From positions 75,775,193 to 75,839,192 of the forward strand of contig OX465579.1 in the NCBI GenBank assembly GCA_950022655.1: a DNA stretch of 64,000 nucleotides. Direction: 5' to 3'. Of this stretch, positions 22,595 through 30,635 are shown piece by piece (position 1 is the stretch's first letter; each line of letters opens with the position of its first letter). Source of the stretch: Alentia gelatinosa (Eukaryota; Annelida; Polychaeta; Phyllodocida; Polynoidae). Position numbers and translations under genes: made by a program. The notes beneath the pieces were generated by a model that searched no databases, was not told the origin of the DNA, and was given only the letters and a program-made list of their open reading frames with translations.

Positions 22595-23627
22595 TCACTG
22601 ACACCATCTCCCTGTCATGTTTTTGTTTGTCATTCTTGAAAAACAACCCAACAACAAAAACAAATCCAAATTTTCGTGAATGGTGAGATAACCCCACTTG
22701 AGCTGTTTGCTCTCATGTCTGCCACGTAGTCCAAGACATTTTGTTGTGATAAACCACAGAGCAGCTCTCAGACCAATAGGATTTGTGAACGAAAAAGCAC
22801 CAGAATTCCAAATAACAGTCTCATCTTCTTCAGAAAGTGGCTCACACTAGAAAAAAAGATAAGAAATTATTCAGTCTAAATTATGTTATTTACTTTTCTA
22901 TTAATATACGATTTGTGCTAATTTAAAAAAGAATTCCCTGAAATTAGATAATTTATAGGTACAATGTATTCACTTCATTTCTAATGACATCTAGACTAAT
23001 GGATGCTATTGTTCTGAGAAGTGATGGATATGCGAAATTTTCCTAATTGTATTCATATTGCAACAAAATTGATAAGATAACAATAAAACATTTTTTTACC
23101 TTGTTCGGCTGATTTCCCATGCCTTTAGCCTTCAGATCCTTCTTCACTGATGCCAGAACTTCCCTGGAAGCCTTGAAAATATCACTTGTTACGATATCTT
23201 CTTTGTAGTCATTACAGTCTAGGAAACGCTTGATACTTCCGAAAACGGAAGTATGTGAGCTTGGTTCATAGTCAGAACCATCCTTTTTCTTAAGTTGCAA
23301 AATGTAACTTCCGATCAGAACATTTAATCGAACAGGGTCGATTTCATATATGGGTAATATGTCAACACCTCGGGTTCCATCCACACCGAGAAATCTGGTT
23401 GAAAGTTCCGGATCAACCCCTACAAAAGAATCAATGTCTACAGCCATCTTCTTACGACATGCCTCATCGTATTTGCATAGGGCATTGGTAGTATAAGTGC
23501 GGTTTTCTGCCTTCTCCGCTAGGTGAAGTGATATCACTACCTTCTTCGTAAAGTTCAGAGCACAAGGACAAGGATGAAAAAATAAGCATCTCAAACGACA
23601 TGGTCTTAGATCTTTCCGATTTATCAA
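22595..23627 (-). CDS. DUF3504 (Crypton-derived recombinase-like) gene, two exons
   Basis: Exon a (down to 23100) reads IYEIDPVRLNVLIGSYILQL, KKKDGSDYEPSSHTSVFGSI and KRFLDCNDYKEDIV, and ends KAKGMGNQPNK at AAG|GTAAAA. A 253-nt intron (23099-22847) ends TTTTTTTCTAG. Exon b (22846-22595), in the matching phase, reads EPLSEEDETVIWNSG and then LWFITTKCLGLRGRHESKQL, to a TGA. The order 'DG.(E/D)YEPSS', 'GN.PN', 'EPL..E....W..G', 'GLRG..E...(L/M)KWG' is that of DUF3504, the Crypton tyrosine-recombinase-derived domain of ZMYM2-, QRICH1- and KIAA1958-like proteins. The frame stops soon after the first recombinase Arg region, before any C-terminal H-x-x-R/Tyr part, so it is truncated or has lost catalysis. 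The 5' border is uncertain: the frame opens at 23627 but the true exon start may be an acceptor nearer 23430-23540. Confidence 0.75.
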
Positions 23628-23650
23628 TGAAACGCTTAAGAGCGAACTTA

Positions 23651-24310
23651 CGTAGGCGTATCTTTTCAGGTTTTTTTAGACAGTTTTTTTTGACGATTTT
23701 GTAGAAGATCGAGGTTTATGTCGGTGTTTGCGTGATTTTTTCCGTCGGGTAGTCTCGGAATCGTCTGAGTCTGTGGTGTCACTGCTAGACAAAGAGTCAC
23801 TTGAAATATCAGAGCTGGTGGTAGAATCAGAATCGTCTGTCGATGCACTTGGAGGGGGCTTTGATTTCCCAATCTGATCCATGTCTCTGAGAAGTTTTGA
23901 AGAACGAAGTCCTTGATCACTGACATCTCCTTCGCGATCCCGGTGGCGGTGGTCCCGATCAGCTGATTTGTAGTCAGTGGTCCTTCCTACCTGGCCCCGG
24001 TCACGAACCCGGTCATGGTCACGGTCACGGTCACGGCTCGATGCGGTTTCCTTCCATGAAGTGGCGGTGCCCTCGTCTCGCGGCCTGGTCTTCGGTCTGG
24101 CACCTGTGCCTAGACTCAATTTCCCCGTTTGGTTCAGAATTGAGTTTAATGATGTTTCAATTCCCTCCAGTCAGCCAGACACGTTCTGGAACTCGGTCCG
24201 AACCTGTGTCTTTAAAACTGAAGCCTCGACTTCCGTACCTTCATTTACAAATGGTAAAGTGGGGATCGATAGCCAAGGGGATAGATAGCAGTCTTGTAGT
24301 CGGACTGATT
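23651..24310 (-). pseudogene. SR/RD-rich reading frame upstream of the DUF3504 exons
   Basis: From about 24310 the minus strand is open through VNEGTEVEASVLKTQ, LEGIETSLNSILNQTGKL and a run of RD/HD/RH dipeptides (RDRDRDHDRVRDRG). It continues through a Ser/Thr/Asp-rich acidic patch to a basic end (TRRKKSRKHRHKPRSS). One in-frame TGA near 24160 and a TAA at 23676 interrupt it. After the TAA, an alternative frame (LKKPEKIRLRKFALKRFIDK) continues past an A8 run and reaches a GTAAGT donor at about 23650, suggesting a one-base slip in the A-run. It may be the N-terminal half of the adjacent DUF3504 gene. A possible further exon ends FNGISEDLSSKAKTLLLMMK at a GTAAGT donor near 24502. Confidence 0.35.
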
Positions 24311-24899
24311 TTTTTTTGCTCCATACCGATATTCTACCCATGTTCTAAATTGTTCTTGGTATGGCAAGTCTTATTCCCCAGAATACAATGCAATACTTCT
24401 GACAACATTACAAATGCAGTCGATTCGTTGAGTAGTTAATATATTCATATTTCCGATAAAACGAGTTGATGAATGTCAAAGGTGATATAGGAAGGACTTA
24501 CCAATTTCATCATTAATAGTAGTGTCTTAGCTTTAGATGATAGGTCCTCTGAAATTCCATTGAAACATAATTCCCTGTCTCTTAAAACAATGAAGTAATC
24601 ATTACCATGAGATGCCTAGAAGCACTGCCAGACACGTGCAGACATGGTTCGCTTCAATCAAAAATAGATGAAATGAGGAATTTGGTTTTATAGGTATAAT
24701 TTCTTAAATTGTCCCTGCGGACTGTGGAAGAAATAACCCCGGGCTATAACATTTGCTCTTATTAATCTTTACAATTTGCCTACGCTAAAGGGTTTGGAAT
24801 GAACAGAATGAGATGATTTCATTTCATATTACAGTTCTTCGCTTTTCCCAATTATTTAGGATTGTTTTGAAAACATTATTTTTCTTCTCTTTTTCTGTA
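24311..24899. other. Spacer, one possible small exon only
   Basis: Apart from the candidate exon ending near 24502 on the minus strand, nothing is recognisable before the MITE that begins at 24900. Confidence 0.3.
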
Positions 24900-25061
24900 T
24901 TAACCCTTTCACTACGCTGCATAGTGCCAAATACACACCCCAAAATACGCCGCTGTAGTACCATTTTCACCCCTGTAGTACGCTGGCACTTCTCACAATA
25001 TCCACAGTGAGGTCATTTTATAAAACCTCCATGGTTATCCAAAATAATTAAGATATTATAT

Positions 25062-25258
25062 AATTATAACGGAGGCGGAATTGGAATACAGGGGATTTAT
25101 TTCAGTAAGACACGTTCATAGAACTGTAGATTACATGGAATGTGAACATCGTAATCTTAGAAAAGTCATGAGTATTTAGTGTCCGTAGTAAATAGCCCTG
25201 AAATAGAAAATGTTCTCAAACGTGAGAAATCATGCCAGAGGGCATAGGCATAAATGCC
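25062..25258 (-). repeat. Split direct repeat B2 (element 3' end)
   Basis: 197 bp, identical to 25440-25636 except for one position (CATGCCAGAGGG here, CATGCCAAAGGG there). It forms the outer 3' terminus of the Ngaro-type element. Confidence 0.9.
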
Positions 25259-25300
25259 CTAGAACGTGAGTCTTTGACGAAAACGGTGCGGGTGGGCGGG

Positions 25301-25442
25301 TTCCGAAGCAAACGCTGTCTTGACGATCGCTGGAGGCGCCCTCTGTGGAGTACTGTGGCATCTGCGACATGATCGCGTAAGCGCAAGGTGGCGCCACACA
25401 TTCCTCCCGTATAATTACTGCCAATTTCCAATTAGCCTCAAT
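25301..25442 (-). repeat. Split direct repeat A2
   Basis: 142 bp, identical by eye to A1 at 29847-29988. It overlaps B1 by AAT (25440-25442) and is separated from B2 by 42 unique bases. Confidence 0.9.
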
Positions 25443-25636
25443 TATAACGGAGGCGGAATTGGAATACAGGGGATTTATTTCAGTAAGACACGTTCATAGA
25501 ACTGTAGATTACATGGAATGTGAACATCGTAATCTTAGAAAAGTCATGAGTATTTAGTGTCCGTAGTAAATAGCCCTGAAATAGAAAATGTTCTCAAACG
25601 TGAGAAATCATGCCAAAGGGCATAGGCATAAATGCC
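25440..25636 (-). repeat. Split direct repeat B1
   Basis: 197-bp partner of B2. It begins 17 bp past the 3' end of the recombinase reading frame. Confidence 0.9.
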
Positions 25637-25652
25637 AAACTTATTATTACAG

Positions 25653-26618
25653 TCAGGAAGGGAGCGACGTCCTTCCCGACGGGGGTAAGTAAGGCCTAAT
25701 GCCCGTGGCACTGTTCCAGGTGCCATGATGGGAGATGACACTCTGGGGAACCCCCGCAGCCACGGCATCGTGGACTGCCCCCCTCCTCAAGGAGTGGAGT
25801 GTCACTCTCTCGGCCGCCGGGAATCCCACGGCCGCCAGGGCAGCGCGCATGACGGCGCACAACGGCCGAGAGGTCAAAGGGGTTGATGATGAGAGGATGA
25901 ACGCTGGCGCCCGTGGAGGGGCCGGAACGGCCGCGACGTAGTTGGTATAGGCGTCTACCGGGCAGATCAGCGGATCCGCCAAGCGCGGGAGATCGACCAC
26001 GTGAGGGGGGGCCGCACGTGACCGTGTTTTAGTCGATCTCACGTGGATCCTGAGGAGTCCATGCTGGGGTTGTATATCCGCTCGCTGTAGGGTGTGGGGG
26101 CCGCCCCACGAGGTCAACGACGGGGACACGAGGTTCGAGGCCCGTAGAAAGGTGAAATACGCAATGAGGAGTGCCGCCCTGAGGACGAGGGCCGAGGGCC
26201 CGGCCCTGGATAAGTAGAGAAGCACGTGCCGGAGTTCTGGAAGGCGAACTGCAGGGGCGGGTGCCGGGATGTGGGTGGAGAGGCGCCTGGTACCGCGCTG
26301 AACCGCGAGGACCTCGTCCGCAAAGAGCGGTGCCGGGTCCCCGCCATGGCGGCGTATCCAGGTCCGGGCTCCTGATAGATAATTGGCGGCCGTTGCCGGG
26401 GCCCGAAATGAATTGGCTAGGGCCTGGGTGTAGAGGGCCCCGTAGGCAACGGTCGGCCAGCGAGGGTCGAATCCTGATGAGACGGCGAAACGCACGTAGG
26501 CCTGGGCCTGAATGAGGTGGTTCTGGCGCGTCGAGGGGGCCTCAGCCGACGCCAGGGATGCCATCATCTGGGCATGCAGGGGGGTGCCGGTGCCTAGATA
26601 GGATGGAAGCAAAAACAT
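25653..26618 (-). CDS. Tyrosine recombinase (YR) of the Ngaro-type element
   Basis: A 321-residue intact frame. It would join the circular cDNA of the element to chromosomal DNA in the nucleus. The N-terminal half (about residues 20-115) matches a core-binding SAM-like region. The catalytic half shows all expected residues: Arg159 in AYFTFLRASNL, Lys197 in RSTKTRS, His275-x-x-Arg278 in LHSLRRGA, His298/Trp301 in SHHGTWNS and nucleophile Tyr310 in GIRPYLP. Length is normal for DIRS/Ngaro recombinases. It starts 25 nt after the RNase H frame's stop and overlaps that domain's displaced continuation. It ends 17 nt before repeat B1. Of the three proteins only this one appears undamaged, so it might still act if expressed. 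The exact start codon is uncertain. Confidence 0.9.
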   Translation of the reverse strand: MFLLPSYLGTGTPLHAQMMASLASAEAPSTRQNHLIQAQAYVRFAVSSGFDPRWPTVAYGALYTQALANSFRAPATAANYLSGARTWIRRHGGDPAPLFADEVLAVQRGTRRLSTHIPAPAPAVRLPELRHVLLYLSRAGPSALVLRAALLIAYFTFLRASNLVSPSLTSWGGPHTLQRADIQPQHGLLRIHVRSTKTRSRAAPPHVVDLPRLADPLICPVDAYTNYVAAVPAPPRAPAFILSSSTPLTSRPLCAVMRAALAAVGFPAAERVTLHSLRRGAVHDAVAAGVPQSVISHHGTWNSATGIRPYLPPSGRTSLPS

Positions 26619-26642
26619 CTATGTCAAATACGGGGTTGATAA

Positions 26643-28511
26643 TTACAGAGGAACGGCCGCCAGGAGCGATGGCTTCCGCAACGGCCGCGTACACAAAACT
26701 GACATCAACATCCCACAAGGCGGCGGCCAACCAGATCTCGGGGCCACGGCCGAGACGACCGGGTCGTTAGTTCGGCCTGAGGCGAGGGCCTCAACTGGCG
26801 CCATGTCATCCGTGTGGACGACGACGGCCGCCCCGGGTGGCGCCCTCGCGCCGAGGGTAGCAATGCCCTGTAGAATGGCTACCGCGTGGAACCGGAACCC
26901 GGGGCCGAGGGCGGCCGCGGTGCCGGGCGCCTCCTGGCGCAAGCTTGCGGTGGCCGTTTCAGCGACGATGACCGCGTCCCTGCTAGACACGAAGATACTG
27001 AACGGTTCTCTGTGTGGGGCGACCAAGACTACTCCGTTGGCGGCCGTTGCGTAACGTGTAAACCAGCGAAAGTCCTCTTTTACCGCCGCTGGGATGGTCG
27101 CCACGCCCACTCCCGGGACTCGAGGTAGGAAGGCGAGAGCACGGGCGACGAACTTGCGGGCTTGTGATACGCAACGGGCGACGTATATGAGGCGGCCGAC
27201 GATGGACTGGAGGCGGGCCCGGGTGATGGCTTTACGGGCGATCCACGCCTTGCACTCCCTTACCACGTCGGCGAGCCGATCTTCCGGGATGCGCAGGGTC
27301 ATCGCGACCGTATCTATGTCAATGCCTAGCCATTCCATTCGTTGGGCCGGCGGGCTGCACTTATCGGCGGCGAGGACCAGGCCCAAGCGCGCCGCGAGGC
27401 CCCCAAAGGCGGTGTAGGCGTCCGTCGCTTCCTGGCGCGTGGCCTCGGCGCCCGCGAAGTCGTAGATATACGACAACGCGTGGTGGCCCCCGCGGCCCAG
27501 GAGGAAGGTTACCGCCCGTGTGACTCTCTGACATGCCGAGGCCGAGAGGCGGGCGCCGAACGGGCAGCACGGGTCAATGTAGTACCTCCCCTCGGCCGCG
27601 ACGACCTGGAGGGGGAGGTCCCGGGGGTCCACCCGTAGTTGGCGGTAAGCCCTGGCCATGTCGGCTTTCCACAGCCACGCCCCTTTTCCCAGAGCCCGAA
27701 CTCTCTCCGCGAGGTCGGCGACCGTAGGGAGGGTGCATGTCTGGGCGTACGGCAGATGGGGGCCCATTTCCACGCCCGCGTTGACCCCGCCCCCAGGGGG
27801 GAAGGACATGTCGACTATTACTCTCCTACTGGAGGAGCCCCTCTTTGGGCGAGTCATGAGGGGAGATACTGCCGACCAGGGGGTGAAGGGGGGGTCCCTG
27901 AACGGGCCTACCATAGCCCCCTCCCCGAGCTCCTTCTCCAGGTAGGCCGCGACGTGGCGGGGGTAATTCTCCGCGGAGGCGTGGTTGCGTAGGGTGGAGG
28001 TGGGGGGGCTAGCGCCCGTGAATCCCAACGGCCAGCCGTACTCGAGAAATTCGACGACCTGATTATCGTGGTAGTCGACTAGGGCCGCCCTCCATGCATC
28101 GATCCGCATGCCCGAGGGAACGGGTATCCGAGCCCCGAGGTAGTTCGGGAGGCCCGAGACCCGGGCCTCGCTGTAGGCCCTCTCAATTGCCTCGTGCCCC
28201 CCCCACACTCCAGGAGAAGGGCGCGGCCATATGGATTTCACAACCGTTGCGTAGGCGGCAGGCCCACACCGTAGGGGCGCAACCCGAGGAACCGGGGGGG
28301 CACCTGCCGCGTCCTCGCCGTCGCCTGCGGCGCCACCTGCCCTCTCTGGGGTCGCGCCTGTGGCGCCCTCTAGCGCTTCATCTGCTGAGGTGCTGAACGC
28401 GCCTCCGTCGTGGACATGGAGTGTACTTTCAACATAGTAATCAGTGGGGGGGGGCGCGCCGGGACAGCGACGGCCACGCCCCCCCGTGACACATTCATCG
28501 GCCGTAGCCAA
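26643..28511 (-). pseudogene. Reverse transcriptase-RNase H of the Ngaro-type element, defective
   Basis: 622 residues copying the element RNA into DNA. The RT core includes RRVIVDMSFPPGGGVNAGVE, WLWKADMARAYRQLRVDP (motif A Asp intact), CCPFGARLSAS, then motif C at residues 348-351 reading Y-I-Y-D where DIRS-group enzymes have Y-x-D-D. Codon 350 (27462-27464) is TAC, one base from GAC. LGLVLAADKCSPPAQRMEWL (the K..P...EFLG region) follows. RNase H begins near residue 515; HTDDMAPVEALASGR (YTDN-like) is present. Near 26740 the frame shifts: RNase H continues in another frame (EIWLAAALWDVDVSFVY, 26742-26590) while this frame runs to an unrelated tail. No ATG opens the frame; it stays open upstream to a C12 run at the Gag end. 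Confidence 0.85.
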
Positions 28512-28600
28512 CGTGTAGGCCGTAGGCGCAGGTAAACAAACAGATAACTCTTGTACATTGTCGGCTGAAGTGAGGCGGGACGGGTGATGAGTCGCCTCGC

Positions 28601-29811
28601 CTATCGACGAAAAACCTGGGGGGGGGGGGTGGAGACTTGATCCGGGATCCGTGAAGCGCTTGCGGGACTTGCCGCGCTTAGATTCCTCTGTTTAACTCTA
28701 CATGCTACCTCCGAATGGCCGTTGGATGCCCCCGTATAGACCGAGCAGTAAGCGCAGATGTGGTTCATGCGAATGCCTCCTTCCACGTGCCCGGGGGGCT
28801 TATCACACCCCCCCGGTTTGTTGAACGGCTGGCACGGCCTCGCTGTGTCGTCCCTAGCCTTTTTCCCCTTGACATTATCGACTGCATAAGCTATGCGGCC
28901 TGCATAGACCTGCGAGATCGCAACCCTGAGGAGCTGAATGCGAGTGTCCTCGAGCCAGCCTAAGCGTAGGCGGCCCTCACTGACCATTGCAAATACGCGT
29001 TCTGACCACCTCCGGACCTGTGCAAAGTCGAACTCCCGGGCGTCCTCGAGGACCTCCTCCAGGTGTACCACCAGCGGTGCCACGTATTGGGGGGGGAAAT
29101 CATCGTCATTAATAATTCGTAACAATGCCATGCATACTCCGCCAATGTGAGTTCGTTCAGGCCTGTCTTCGCTCTCTCCGGGCCTCGATGCACATATAAA
29201 TGTGGGAAAAACTTATATTTACCGGCTTCTGTGACCCTCGAGGCCGTGGTCTCCAGAATCTTGCGAACTTGGTCCTCGACCTCGTCGTCGGGCCTACCCG
29301 GCCTAACGGTCATAGGTGGTACCAAGGCTGCGGCCTGCCTCTGCTCCAAGAGCGCAGCTTGGAGTGTGGTGCCCTGGGATGCCGGCCGTGCGAGCGCTGC
29401 CGCCGTGTTGTCGGGTGCCAAGGGGCCCAGCGTAGCGGCTGACGTTCCCGCGTAGGATGCCAGGGCGGCCGGGACTCCTCCTTGTTGTGCGGGTGCCGAG
29501 GCCACCACTTTTTCGATGAAAGCATTCTCCATACCGTTAGTGATGCCCTGGAGGACTCGAGGCTGGAGTGTCGCGGCCGTCGGCGCTTGCATCGAAGGAG
29601 GCGAATTAACCGTATTTGCTGAGGTGCCTGGATCTGAGCAGGCGCCATTGCCATTGAGTTTTGCCGCTATCTCCGCGAGTGCCGTCTCCAAAACACTAAA
29701 CCTCCTATCAAAGCTCGCGAACTTGTCGCTAAAAACGACATCGTCGTTTTCCTGGTCTTCAACTACCTTCGTTTGATCCTTCGTCCTTCGCTTTGGAGTG
29801 TTTTTACCCAT
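28601..29811 (-). pseudogene. Gag-like protein of the Ngaro-type element, frameshifted
   Basis: ATG at 29811 opens a frame reading MGKNTPKRRTKDQ, then a coiled-coil-like FASFDRRFSVLETALAEIAA and Ala/Pro-rich linkers. It continues to FFPHLYVHRGPERAKTGLNE and LTLAEYAW. Near 29125 the sensible reading moves to another frame (ALLRIINDDDFPPQYVAPLV, then FAQVRRWSERVFAM). That frame ends in a zinc-knuckle-like region (CQPFNKPGGCDKPPGH, then HICAYC, then SEVAC) like the C-terminus of DIRS-group Gag. It terminates at 28601 just after a C12 run (28618-28629). The 172-nt overlap of the two frames implies a one-base indel. The protein would package element RNA. Neighbouring Pol is open across the C12 run in a different phase. 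Confidence 0.75.
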
Positions 29812-29846
29812 CTTTGCGAGTGATTTGAGCGAGGTCTTAAATTAGC

Positions 29847-29988
29847 TTCCGAAGCAAACGCTGTCTTGACGATCGCTGGAGGCGCCCTCTGTGGAGTACT
29901 GTGGCATCTGCGACATGATCGCGTAAGCGCAAGGTGGCGCCACACATTCCTCCCGTATAATTACTGCCAATTTCCAATTAGCCTCAAT
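29847..29988 (-). repeat. Split direct repeat A1 (element 5' end)
   Basis: 142 bp identical by eye to A2 (25301-25442). Gag starts 36 bp inside it. The element boundary is GCCTCAAT|AGTAATG on the plus strand. Confidence 0.9.
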
Positions 29989-30249
29989 AGTAATGATATT
30001 AACTATGATATAGTTTTACTTATATTGGAAAAAATATTATCAAAATATTCGCATTATTTCATTGAAAATAGCAATTGCTTTAATTTCAGAAATGATGCCT
30101 CAAGGTATCATAGCGTACTAGGCCCGGGAATGCCTCTAGGCATCATAGCGTACTAGGCCCGGGAATGCCTCTAGGCATCATAGCGTAGCTAAAGGGTTAA
30201 TGGAAATGTGGAGCGTGATACAATGTTTCTTGATCAATACCTCCCTTGG

Positions 30250-30635
30250 TTAACCCTTTCACCGCGGCACCTAGATCACATGCTCACCATTACACGGCAG
30301 GCATTGCTTGCATAAACGACCCTGCTATGGCAGCCACCTTTTTGGGGAAATAGCAATGGCACGTGATGTGTCATGTGATTTGAGTAATTTACCTTGGTAA
30401 CTGATGATATTCTATTGTACCAAATCAAAGGTCAATGTAACTGTTATACTTTGTCAAATTTTATTTTAATTCAAACAGTTATTTCCTATATATTGAATTT
30501 TGTACATAAGTGTCAATGATGCCTCTAAGATGCCTGGAGGCATCTTCCTGTCGTAGCCAGGAGAATGCCTGGAGGCATCATGCTGCCATTGCCAGGGGAA
30601 TGCCTGAAAGCATCATGCTGCTGTTAAAGGGTTAA
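30250..30635. mobile_element. TTAA-flanked MITE B
   Basis: TTAA + CCCTTTCACCGCGGCACC at the left and CTGCTGTTAAAGGG + TTAA at the right. The right side carries a tandem of about 35 bp containing ATGCCTGGAGGCAT. The interior (GGGGAAATAGCAATGGCACG, then TTTGAGTAATTTACCTTGG) is shared with 55724-56078 and 62763-63102. It starts only 50 bp from the end of MITE A. Confidence 0.85.

Larger units (their letters stand above)
25062..29988 (-). mobile_element. Ngaro-type tyrosine-recombinase retrotransposon, near full length
   Basis: Read on the minus strand the element is A1 (29988-29847), Gag, RT-RNase H, tyrosine recombinase, B1 (25636-25440), A2 (25442-25301), B2 (25258-25062). This split-direct-repeat plan defines Ngaro-like members of the DIRS group, which integrate a circular DNA by site-specific recombination without an integrase or target duplication. 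AAT ends A1, starts B2 (on the plus strand) and is the shared 3-bp overlap where A2 meets B1, as expected of a recombination core. No target duplication flanks the insertion. It is GC- and CpG-rich in an AT-rich setting and sits inside MITE A. Gag and Pol carry frame breaks, so it is not autonomous. No SGNH-hydrolase or methyltransferase domain was seen. Confidence 0.9.
24900..30200. mobile_element. TTAA-flanked MITE A, split by the Ngaro-type element
   Basis: TTAA at 24900-24903 is followed by CCCTTTCACTACGCTGCATA. At the far side AGCGTAGCTAAAGGG precedes TTAA at 30197-30200, giving inverted termini (CCCTTT..CTACGCT) with a TTAA duplication. Removing 25062-29988 restores a MITE of about 370 bp. 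Its right portion holds three copies of a 35-bp unit containing ATGCCTCTAGGCAT (30092-30190). The same layout recurs at 30250-30635, 55724-56078 and 62763-63102. TTAA duplication with CCC termini suits piggyBac; Kolobok is the main alternative. Confidence 0.8.

Noticed and set aside
25735..28396. Several plus-strand open frames of 60-117 codons across the Ngaro-type element
   Set aside because: They are antisense shadows of the GC-rich minus-strand Pol and recombinase genes.
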